Below, in pieces: positions 1-5,168 of a DNA stretch of 6,780 bases. The translations under genes and the position numbers were made by a program. Source of the stretch: Methanoregula sp. (GTDB taxonomy: Archaea > Halobacteriota > Methanomicrobia > Methanomicrobiales > Methanospirillaceae). Numbering within the stretch: the stretch's first letter is position 1; each line of letters starts with the position of its first letter. Under the pieces are notes generated by a model, which saw only the letters and a program-made list of their open reading frames with translations, ran no database searches and had not been told where the DNA came from. The DNA lies in assembly GCA_013331015.1 (NCBI GenBank), contig DUHF01000223.1, positions 1 through 6,780 of the forward strand. Direction: 5' to 3'.

Positions 1-2
1 AG

Positions 3-629
3 GGTTCCGACCTGTACCATCTCGGGACGATCCCGGCCGGCGGGCAGAAGACCGTCGACCTCGTCCTGATCTCGGACAAGAAGACCCCCTCGGGGCTTGC
101 GAGGATCCCGGCAACCCTCCGGTACAACGCGATGGACGGCACCGTGACGACCCAGCTCTCGAGCATTGACATCCTTTTCAAAGGCAAGGCCGAGCTCGGT
201 TTTGTCACGGTGGATACCAATCCCCCGCGCCTGAACGAGGGGACACCCTTTGACCTGACCATCCGGGTCGAGAACACCGGTACCGGAGAGGCCAAGCAGG
301 TCTCGGCCACCATCGACCTGCCGGTTGAGGGCAAGAAGGAGGCCTTCATCGGAAAGATCAAGCCCGGCAATGACGCACCGGTCATCTTCCTTCTGGAAGG
401 CGCAAAACCGGGTAATCACCCCTACACCCTGACGATCACGTACACTGACGATATGGGGGAGCACACGATGACCCGGGAGATGAACCTGCGGGTGGTCCCG
501 ACGGACATGACCGGCACCATCATCACGCTGCTCATCATCCTGCTCATCATCGGGTTTGTCGGGTACCGGTACTGGTACCTCCCGAAGGTCAACGGCGACG
601 GTAAATTCCCATGGGACAAAAAGAACTGA
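3..629 (+). CDS. CARDB/S-layer-like extracytoplasmic protein with C-terminal membrane anchor (5' end outside window)
   Basis: The frame is open from base 3, so the gene begins upstream and only its last 208 residues are seen. The ATG at 132 is internal. The visible part contains a beta-rich CARDB/NEW3-like Ig-fold module (about residues 64-163), with the pattern NEGTPFDLTIRVENTGTGEA followed by a G-x-I-x-P-G turn and a second strand set. Then comes one hydrophobic helix (about 168-187, IITLLIILLIIGFVG) and a short charged tail ending in DKKN. This topology fits a protein displayed outside the cell and held by one C-terminal segment. Such COG1361-type proteins are common beside archaeal MacB-like ABC transporters. 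It overlaps the permease gene by 19 bases and shares its operon. I infer that it is the extracytoplasmic partner of the transporter, perhaps replacing the MacA adaptor of bacteria. The substrate is unknown. Confidence 0.82.
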   Translation, partial: GSDLYHLGTIPAGGQKTVDLVLISDKKTPSGLARIPATLRYNAMDGTVTTQLSSIDILFKGKAELGFVTVDTNPPRLNEGTPFDLTIRVENTGTGEAKQVSATIDLPVEGKKEAFIGKIKPGNDAPVIFLLEGAKPGNHPYTLTITYTDDMGEHTMTREMNLRVVPTDMTGTIITLLIILLIIGFVGYRYWYLPKVNGDGKFPWDKKN

Positions 630-1825
630 AGGTAGCGTTCCTGCTGGCGCTGCGCTCGCTCCAGCGGGGCTCCCGCTCCAGCGTGATTTTGACCGTCCTC
701 ATCATCGGGATGTGCTTCACCAACATGATCTTCCTTCCCTCCCTCTTCAACGGGATCGGGCAGAGCATCACCACCCAGATCGTGGACTACGAGGTTGCAA
801 ACGTCCTTGTCAGCCCGAAGTCGGGGGACCGGTATGTTACGGATCTCGACGCAACCCTGGATCTCATCAACGGGATGCCCGGGGTGGAACGGGCCACACC
901 CCATTATTCCAAGGGTGCCACCCTCAAGTACCGCCAGCGGGTGCTCGGGGTCTCGGTCCGGGCGATCACGCCCGGCGATGAAAAGTACGTCTCACCCCTG
1001 TACTCGAAGATGATCGCCGGCAGTTATCTCGGGGAGGCGGATACCGGCGAAGTGATCATCGGGAAGTCCGTTGCGGGCGATGCCACGGTCCGGGAAGAAG
1101 ACGAGTTCGAACCCTCGCTTGGCGGTGTCCGGGTCGGGGACTCGATCAGTATCGAATACGGCAACGGGTTCACGCGGGAATACCGGGTAAAGGGCATCTA
1201 TTTCACGGGCTGGAGCCCGGTGGACAACACGGTTTACACGACATGGGCGGATATGGAAGAGGTGGAGGGAAAACCGCTCGACCAGGCGGATTACATCACC
1301 GTGAAGGCGAAACCCGGGTATACGGAGAAGTTCATAAAAGACGAGCTCCAGCAGTACGGGGTATCGGAGAAGGTGCAGACAACCGCTGACCTGCTCAGCA
1401 AGAGCATGGGACAGGCACTCCAGACCTTTGCCATCATCAACATGGTATCCCTGTTCGTCTCCATCATCATCACGACGGTGGTCCTCTTCATCGTCATCAC
1501 CATCAAGACGCTCAACAGCCGAAAGCAGATCGGGATCTTAAAGGCCATCGGAGTGGACAAGGAAGTCATCATGCACAACTACGGGTTCCAGGTGATCATC
1601 CTTGCCATCCTTGGCATCATCCTGGGGATTCTCATCACCCTGGCCCTTTCCGTGTACATGTCCTATAACCCGGTCGTGACCCCGGCATGGTCGGCAACAT
1701 TGTACATCACGCCTCTCGATCTCCTCCTCAACTCGGTGATCCTGTTCATCGCGGCGATCGTTGCGGGGTACGTTCCAGCCTACCAGGTCTCCCGCGAGGA
1801 TATCCAGACTGCCATGAGGTCCTGA
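611..1825 (+). CDS. ABC transporter permease, FtsX/MacB-like (type VII fold)
   Basis: This 404-residue protein has the classic four-helix MacB/LolCE layout. The first membrane helix is at about residues 18-42 (VILTVLIIGMCFTNMIF). A large extracytoplasmic domain follows (about 45-265, MacB periplasmic core-like, with VLVSPKSG and a GVRVGDSISI stretch). Three helices close the protein, at about 272-298, 322-348 and 370-392. The segment after helix 2, TLNSRKQIGILKAIGVDKE, is the hallmark FtsX-family cytosolic loop that contacts the ATPase, and the C-terminal PAYQVSREDIQTAMRS is the usual end. Known members do not move substrate through the membrane; they use ATP hydrolysis to drive movements of the outer domain. 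The start lies inside the upstream gene (19-base overlap) with no clear Shine-Dalgarno site, so translation probably depends on coupling. The ATPase gene follows after one base. What the machine extracts, exports or signals cannot be told from sequence. Confidence 0.92.
   Translation: MGQKELKVAFLLALRSLQRGSRSSVILTVLIIGMCFTNMIFLPSLFNGIGQSITTQIVDYEVANVLVSPKSGDRYVTDLDATLDLINGMPGVERATPHYSKGATLKYRQRVLGVSVRAITPGDEKYVSPLYSKMIAGSYLGEADTGEVIIGKSVAGDATVREEDEFEPSLGGVRVGDSISIEYGNGFTREYRVKGIYFTGWSPVDNTVYTTWADMEEVEGKPLDQADYITVKAKPGYTEKFIKDELQQYGVSEKVQTTADLLSKSMGQALQTFAIINMVSLFVSIIITTVVLFIVITIKTLNSRKQIGILKAIGVDKEVIMHNYGFQVIILAILGIILGILITLALSVYMSYNPVVTPAWSATLYITPLDLLLNSVILFIAAIVAGYVPAYQVSREDIQTAMRS
1816..1820 (+). 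promoter_or_regulatory. Ribosome binding site for the ABC ATPase gene
   Basis: GAGGT lies six bases before the ATG at 1827, inside the last codons of the permease gene. The permease stop (1823-1825) is one base from the next start, so re-initiation by the same ribosome is likely. This site supports the ATG at 1827 as the start. Confidence 0.6.
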
Positions 1826-1826
1826 T

Positions 1827-2528
1827 ATGATCGAGATTGCAGGGTTACGCAGGATTTACCGTATGGGGGATGTCGAGGTGAAAGCGCTGGACGGGATCAC
1901 GCTCGATATCGCCAAGGGGGAGTTCCTCGGCATCATGGGCGCGAGCGGGAGTGGCAAGACCACCCTGCTGCACATGCTGGGCCTCCTTGACGAACCCACG
2001 TCCGGGCATATTATTGTCGAAGGTACGGATATCACCCGGCTCACCGATTACGAGAAGACGATGTTCCGTCTCTATAAGTTCGGGTATGTCTTCCAGGATT
2101 ATGCCCTTGTCCCCGATCTCACCGTGATGGAGAACGTCTCGCTGCCGGCCATGCTCCGGAAGGATCGCACCGAAGAGCAGATCCAGAAGGACAGTGATAC
2201 GGTCCTTGAGAAGATCGGCCTCTTCGAGCGCCGGGATCACCTGCCCCGGGAACTCTCCGGCGGCCAGCAGCAGCGGGTCTCGATTGCCAGGGCGATCGTA
2301 AACAAGCCGGACATTCTCTTCGCCGATGAGCCGTGTGCCAATCTTGATTCGGAGAATTCCCGGGTTGTGCTTGAGCTCTTCCGCGAGATCAACGAGGAGA
2401 TGCAGCAGACCATCGTGATGGTCTCGCACGAGGACTGGCACAAGGATTATTTCCACCGGATCGTCCGGCTCCGGGACGGCACGGTCATCAGCGACGGGTA
2501 TAACGGGAAGGAGGGGAAGGCAGGATAA
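1827..2528 (+). CDS. ABC transporter ATP-binding protein, LolD/MacB-like
   Basis: This is a complete 233-residue nucleotide-binding domain. Visible motifs are Walker A GASGSGKTT (residues 38-46), Q-loop glutamine Q90 in GYVFQDYALVPDLT, signature LSGGQQQR (143-150), Walker B ILFADEP (163-169) with catalytic E168, D-loop ANLDS (171-175) and H-loop H201 in MVSHED. The LTVMENVSLP stretch and the overall length match the LolD/MacB/FtsE group that powers FtsX-type permeases. The usual ADEPTGNLDS reads ADEPCANLDS here, a small change that leaves the catalytic residues intact. It is the last gene of the operon and a T7 run follows 16 bases after its stop. It acts on the cytosolic face and energises the permease encoded directly upstream. 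Confidence 0.95.
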   Translation: MIEIAGLRRIYRMGDVEVKALDGITLDIAKGEFLGIMGASGSGKTTLLHMLGLLDEPTSGHIIVEGTDITRLTDYEKTMFRLYKFGYVFQDYALVPDLTVMENVSLPAMLRKDRTEEQIQKDSDTVLEKIGLFERRDHLPRELSGGQQQRVSIARAIVNKPDILFADEPCANLDSENSRVVLELFREINEEMQQTIVMVSHEDWHKDYFHRIVRLRDGTVISDGYNGKEGKAG

Positions 2529-2544
2529 TTTTCCGGCGATCTCC

Positions 2545-2551
2545 TTTTTTT
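2545..2551 (+). terminator. T-run terminator of the ABC transporter operon
   Basis: Seven consecutive T bases begin 16 bases after the ATPase stop codon. Archaeal RNA polymerase stops at T-rich tracts without needing a hairpin, and no good stem precedes this one. An A8 run follows (2566-2573), which would be a T-tract for transcripts entering from the other side. Confidence 0.6.
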
Positions 2552-2714
2552 GGAACTGGCGAACGAAAAAAAACCTGGAACGCTCACGGGAATTTACGGC
2601 CTGCTCCACAGGGCGAAGGTCGGGAGACCCCGAGCGCCCGTGGCTCCATCGCAGATCAATCTATGATTTCTGGCAGGTTTTCCCGTGAAAAACACAATTT
2701 CCAGAAGAATAGAT

Positions 2715-2736
2715 TATGGGGGCTGATGCCCCCATA
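2715..2736. repeat. Perfect inverted repeat, 9-bp arms
   Basis: TATGGGGGC and GCCCCCATA flank a four-base loop, TGAT. This is the cleanest example of a GCCCCCAT-type palindrome that recurs at 2884-2903 and in part at 3042-3058. Confidence 0.85.
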
Positions 2737-2753
2737 CCCCCTTAGAGATTACT

Positions 2754-2789
2754 GCCGCCGCTCCCGCGGCGGCCTCAATACGGTTTTTT
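2754..2789 (+). terminator. Perfect GC hairpin followed by T6
   Basis: GCCGCCGC (2754-2761) and GCGGCGGC (2766-2773) pair perfectly around a TCCC loop. A run of six T bases follows at 2784-2789, ten bases after the stem. The arrangement resembles a stem-loop terminator, although the gap to the T-run is longer than in bacterial intrinsic terminators. It may end a short transcript from within this spacer or act as a backup for the ABC operon. Confidence 0.4.
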
Positions 2790-2853
2790 CATGAAAATTT
2801 CGCGGGAAATCACCTGTTTGAGGGTCCCCTATGGAGACCATACGGAGCACAAT

Positions 2854-2922
2854 CGCATCCGCAGCCCGACCATTGCGCGACATTGGGGGCCTTGCCGCCC
2901 CCATAAGGAGCGCAAGGATGCG
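2854..2922. repeat. Nested three-helix stem-loop (possible structured RNA)
   Basis: Three coaxial pairings can be read by eye. The outer CGCATCC (2854-2860) pairs with GGATGCG (2916-2922). The middle TTGCGC (2873-2878) pairs with GCGCAA (2910-2915). The inner TGGGGGC (2884-2890) pairs with GCCCCCA (2897-2903) around a CTTGCC loop. The left side has a 12-base bulge between outer and middle helices, while the right side is continuous. A T6 run lies 22 bases downstream. No known RNA family is recognised. Confidence 0.5.
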
Positions 2923-2958
2923 GGCGAGGACGTTATTTTCAGGGTTTTTTCATAGTTC

Positions 2959-2997
2959 GGGTGTGAACTCGCGTTCATGTGCGTTTCTCCAGAGCAT
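2959..2997 (+). repeat. Direct repeat, upstream copy (flanks metallopeptidase gene)
   Basis: This 39-base stretch matches 3820-3858 at 33 of 39 positions with no gaps, including the blocks GGGTGTGAAC, ATGTGCGTTTC and CAGAGCAT. Similarity stops abruptly on the left side of both copies and fades into T-rich sequence on the right. The two copies lie 861 bases apart and bracket the YgjP-like gene. Confidence 0.75.
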
Positions 2998-3034
2998 TTT
3001 TTCACGGTTTGGTATACCCAACCATAACGCCCGT

Positions 3035-3069
3035 GCGCCGTCCCCCCGTAATGGGGGCACGGGTGGCGC
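3035..3069. repeat. Compound G/C inverted repeat upstream of the metallopeptidase gene
   Basis: GCGCC (3035-3039) pairs with GGCGC (3065-3069), and inside it five C bases pair with GGGGG (3053-3057) around a short loop. The right arm includes ATGGGGGC, the same core as in the hairpins at 2715 and 2884. It lies about 90 bases before the chosen start codon. Confidence 0.45.
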
Positions 3070-3155
3070 TGGAGAGCGACCCTCCCCTCACGAAACCGGA
3101 AGACAGCCCGAGCTCTTTTCTCATTCCCCGGCAAGAGATTGTACAAGTACACCCT

Positions 3156-3827
3156 ATGCCCGCCATCAAAATCGAGAAGATCGTCCGCTCCCGCCGCCGC
3201 ACCATCGCCCTCGAAGTAACTCCCCGTGCCACCCTCATCGTCCGCGCCCCGCACCGCGTGTCGCAGGCGCAGATCGATACGCTGGTTCGCGAGAAGAGCG
3301 CCTGGATCGTAAAAAAGTTCGATGAGGTGAAGCAGCGCCCGCAGGCGATCGTCCACGATTACGCGGAAGGGGAGGTCTTCTGGTTCCTTGGCCGGGAGTA
3401 TCCCCTGCACTTCGTGAACGATGGGAGCTCATCCATATGCCGCACCGACCGGCTCTTTGTGCCGCTTGCGTTCCAGCCCGATATCCGGCACCATATCCGG
3501 CGCTGGTATGTTGGGGAGGCCGGAAAAGAGATCCGTTCGCGGTGCATGTACTTCTCGATGATGACCGGTTACTCGCCGGAGTCGGTGCGGATCTCGGATG
3601 CCCGGCAGCGCTGGGGCTCCTGCACGAGCCGGGGCGGGCTGAACTTCAGCTGGCGGCTCATCCAGGCGCCGCTCGATATCGTGGACTATGTCATCGTCCA
3701 CGAACTCGTCCACCTCCGGCAGATGGACCATTCGCCGCTCTTCTGGAAGAAGGTGGCAGCGCTGATGCCCGACTACGAGCGCCGGCGGATGTGGCTGCGG
3801 GAGAACGAGCGGCTGCTGAGGGTGTGA
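3156..3827 (+). CDS. YgjP-like (DUF45, M48-type) zinc metallopeptidase
   Basis: The protein is 223 residues, the usual length for this family. It carries the zinc-binding HELVH motif (H182, E183, H186), followed by the family-typical block with MDHSPLFW, where H192 is the probable third ligand. Upstream is the diagnostic RWGSC (152-156), and the N-terminus KIVRSRRRTIALEV matches family starts. The ATG at 3156 was chosen because family similarity begins right there. A longer frame from 2979 adds 59 residues of unlikely composition that run through a direct repeat and a hairpin. No signal peptide or membrane helix is seen, so it is probably cytosolic. Its substrate is unknown. Relatives often sit beside restriction-modification genes, but none is adjacent here. 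No clear Shine-Dalgarno site precedes it. Its stop codon lies inside the downstream direct-repeat copy. Confidence 0.9.
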   Translation: MPAIKIEKIVRSRRRTIALEVTPRATLIVRAPHRVSQAQIDTLVREKSAWIVKKFDEVKQRPQAIVHDYAEGEVFWFLGREYPLHFVNDGSSSICRTDRLFVPLAFQPDIRHHIRRWYVGEAGKEIRSRCMYFSMMTGYSPESVRISDARQRWGSCTSRGGLNFSWRLIQAPLDIVDYVIVHELVHLRQMDHSPLFWKKVAALMPDYERRRMWLRENERLLRV

Positions 3828-3858
3828 ACCTTCGTTTATGTGCGTTTCAACAGAGCAT
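3820..3858 (+). repeat. Direct repeat, downstream copy (covers the metallopeptidase stop codon)
   Basis: This matches 2959-2997 at 33 of 39 bases. It begins in the last two sense codons of the metallopeptidase gene and includes the TGA at 3825-3827, then extends 31 bases beyond. Similarity does not reach further back into the coding region, which argues against a simple duplication of the gene's 3' end. Confidence 0.75.
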
Positions 3859-3885
3859 CATTTTCCATTCGCATGGTGTAAAAAA

Positions 3886-3985
3886 TTCGATGAGCGATTT
3901 TGATCTCAGAATCGATCAGCGATTTTCGTTTTGTGATTGGTCATCGATTTTCATTTTAAAATCGCATCGCGATTGAAAACCTGAT
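3886..3985. repeat. 25-base tandem array, copy A (four units)
   Basis: Four units start exactly 25 bases apart at 3886, 3911, 3936 and 3961. The core of a typical unit is ATCGATSAGCGATTTT, and most units contain the dyad AATCG-N5-CGATT. The dyad is perfect at 3910-3924 and 3960-3974, has one changed base in unit 1 and is degraded in unit 3. The array lies between convergent genes, downstream of the metallopeptidase stop. Confidence 0.85.
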
Positions 3986-4024
3986 TCACGAACGAAATTA
4001 TTGGCGGAAGATACAATCGGGCCC

Positions 4025-4044
4025 CGATTTTTGTACAAAAATCG
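4025..4044. repeat. Perfect 20-bp palindrome joining the two arrays
   Basis: CGATTTTTGTACAAAAATCG is its own reverse complement across all 20 bases. Its left arm is shared with another dyad, AATCGGG-C-CCCGATT (4015-4029), so the two hairpins are mutually exclusive. Its right end flows into the first unit of array B. Confidence 0.9.
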
Positions 4045-4140
4045 ATGAGCGATTTTGATCTCAGAATCGATGAGCGAATTTCATTTTGCAATCGATCAGC
4101 GATTTTTATGTTCAAATCGGATCGCGTTTGAAAAACAAAA
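4041..4140. repeat. 25-base tandem array, copy B (four units)
   Basis: Units start at 4041, 4066, 4091 and 4116, again exactly 25 bases apart. The dyad AATCG-N5-CGATT is perfect at 4040-4054 and 4090-4104 and has one changed base in units 2 and 4. Base-by-base comparison of 3877-3980 with the same stretch 155 bases on gives about 88 of 104 matches. The odd fourth unit (ATCGCGWTTGAAAA type) is shared by both arrays, so the whole block was duplicated rather than each array growing separately. Confidence 0.85.
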
Positions 4141-4141
4141 A
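4131..4141 (-). terminator. T-rich terminator of the UbiA-family gene
   Basis: On the minus strand this reads T5-G-T5 and begins 13 bases after the UbiA-family stop codon. A bare T-tract of this kind is a typical archaeal terminator. It overlaps the last unit of array B. Confidence 0.55.
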
Positions 4142-4154
4142 CCCAGACCCCGGT

Positions 4155-5057
4155 TCACATCCCGAGGAGCGCCCCCGCCCCGATCCCGAGCGTGTACAGC
4201 ACCATCGCCCCATGGACAAACGGCAGCACTCTCAGCGCAGCATCAGGAGACCTCTCCTTCAGGATAACCGCATTCGCATACAGGAGCAGCACCAGCCCTG
4301 CACCGATCCCCGCGATGGCAACCCAGCCGAGCACGGTCATGAAGAGCAGTGCCGTGACGACATGAACTGCTGTGAACCCGGCGATCCAGTACGCCGTTCC
4401 GTCGTTACTGAAGATGACCGGGATCGACTTCATCCCCCGCACCCGGTCGTTTGCCACATCGATCAAGTCATTGACGCCAAGATGGGCGAGGGCAAACGGG
4501 TAGAAGAAGACAAAGAAGAGCAGCGCGGTCCTGTCCGGGCTCCCCACGCAGAGATACCCGGCAACCGGAAAGAGCGCAAGATCGAGCCTGCCGATCACCT
4601 GCGCAAACGGCATCTTCTGCTCCCGCTTCTCCTCCTGGTAAAAGATCTCGAGCGCATAGCAGAGGAACATCAGGAGGAGGACGTAGATGGAGTGCGGGTA
4701 CGGGAGGGTGAGGATGAGCCCCGCAGTGACCGTAACAAGGCCGATGACAAGCCCTGCTGCCACCCGCGGGGAGATGAGCCCGTCGGGGATCGGACGGGTG
4801 CCAAAGACCCGCCAGTACCGGGTGAGCCGGTCCCGTTCCACATCCTTTGCATCGAACGTGCGGTCGATATAATCATTCAGCACCAGCCCCGCTTCAAAGC
4901 CGAGGAACCCGATCAGGGCAACCTTTCCCAGCACAAACCACGAGAACCCGCCATACGTTGTCGTGGCAAGGAGATAGCCGGAACAGAAGAGGAGCGGCCA
5001 GGCAAAGAAGAACCGGAGCCGGAACAGATCCACGTATGCCCGGAGGGTTGGCATCAT
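4155..5057 (-). CDS. UbiA-family prenyltransferase, substrate unknown
   Basis: This integral membrane protein of about 300 residues has eight to nine hydrophobic helices. Both aspartate-rich motifs of the family are present: NDYIDRTFD (about residues 61-69, counting from the ATG at 5057) and NDLIDVAND (196-204). These bind Mg2+ and the prenyl diphosphate. A conserved-type RPIPDGLIS follows the first motif, with a longer linker than I expect in archaeal geranylgeranylglyceryl-phosphate synthases. Family members attach isoprenoid chains to aromatic or lipid acceptors. Which one applies here (ether-lipid synthesis, a quinone-like or other acceptor) is not decidable, and I do not favour the lipid enzyme. 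GTG 5060, ATG 5057 and ATG 5054 are all possible starts, and no Shine-Dalgarno site is seen. A TATA-like box 28 bases upstream suggests a leaderless message. It is convergent with the metallopeptidase gene and divergent from the GNAT gene. Confidence 0.9.
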   Translation of the reverse strand: MMPTLRAYVDLFRLRFFFAWPLLFCSGYLLATTTYGGFSWFVLGKVALIGFLGFEAGLVLNDYIDRTFDAKDVERDRLTRYWRVFGTRPIPDGLISPRVAAGLVIGLVTVTAGLILTLPYPHSIYVLLLMFLCYALEIFYQEEKREQKMPFAQVIGRLDLALFPVAGYLCVGSPDRTALLFFVFFYPFALAHLGVNDLIDVANDRVRGMKSIPVIFSNDGTAYWIAGFTAVHVVTALLFMTVLGWVAIAGIGAGLVLLLYANAVILKERSPDAALRVLPFVHGAMVLYTLGIGAGALLGM

Positions 5058-5078
5058 CACGAAAAGATAGGCGCTTTT

Positions 5079-5091
5079 GCCTAATTTAGGC
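5079..5091 (-). promoter_or_regulatory. TATA-like box inside a GCCTA-ATT-TAGGC palindrome (UbiA-family promoter)
   Basis: On the minus strand the AT-rich core CTAAATTA (5082-5089) is centred about 28 bases before ATG 5057, the right distance for an archaeal TATA box with a leaderless start. It is embedded in the dyad GCCTA/TAGGC. A third arm (TAGGC 5068-5072) and a fourth (GCCTA 5122-5126) lie nearby. A repressor bound here would block TBP. Both the promoter and operator roles are inferred from position only. Confidence 0.4.
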
Positions 5092-5123
5092 TACCCCTCT
5101 CTTCTTTTAGCCGTTTTATTGGC

Positions 5124-5162
5124 CTATTGGGGGTGCCTCTTATCTTGCCTGCCAGCCAATAG
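5124..5162. promoter_or_regulatory. Inverted repeat CTATTGG/CCAATAG before the GNAT gene
   Basis: Seven-base arms at 5124-5130 and 5156-5162 are separated by 25 bases and end just before the GNAT start at 5169. A weak TATA-like TCTTATCTT (5138-5146) sits between them, about 27 bases from the ATG. The layout could be an operator or chance, and no factor is recognised. Confidence 0.3.
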
Positions 5163-5168
5163 AGAGAG

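Larger units (their letters stand above)
2574..3155. other. Long noncoding spacer rich in inverted repeats
   Basis: No reading frame here gives a convincing protein. The frames that stay open are of low-complexity, shadow-like composition. The stretch contains two perfect hairpins (2715-2736 and 2754-2773), a nested three-helix stem (2854-2922), a G/C hairpin (3035-3069), a near-perfect 18-base palindrome at 3006-3023 and one copy of a direct repeat (2959-2997). T-runs at 2784-2789 and 2945-2950 lie shortly downstream of the second hairpin and the nested stem. I see no tRNA or rRNA. The region could encode a structured small RNA, hold remnants of a small palindromic element, or both. Confidence 0.6.

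Noticed and set aside
556..981. 141-codon frame overlapping the permease start
   Set aside because: It is Arg/Pro/His-rich with no recognisable domain, and lies inside a clear permease gene.
1845..2609. 254-codon open frame opposite the ABC ATPase
   Set aside because: It is a shadow of a GC-rich gene. The protein shows no motifs, while the other strand has every ABC motif.
2715..3069. G-quadruplex
   Set aside because: The G5 runs are isolated from each other. No four runs lie close enough on one strand.
2979..3155. N-terminal extension of the metallopeptidase from ATG 2979
   Set aside because: The extra 59 residues cross a direct repeat and a strong hairpin and have shadow-like composition. 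Family similarity begins at the ATG at 3156.
2574..3155. tRNA gene
   Set aside because: No cloverleaf with a T-arm GTTCRA-type block and matching acceptor stem could be found by eye.
2831..3325. Protein-coding gene in the spacer before the metallopeptidase
   Set aside because: It is rich in Arg/Pro/Ser, runs through hairpins and repeats, and ends inside the metallopeptidase gene in another frame.
3886..4140. CRISPR array
   Set aside because: The 25-base units are head to tail with no unique spacers, repeats are imperfect, and no cas gene is nearby.
4086..5084. 332-codon open frame opposite the UbiA-family gene
   Set aside because: The translation is charged and low in complexity (many E, R, P, H), typical of the antisense of a membrane protein gene.
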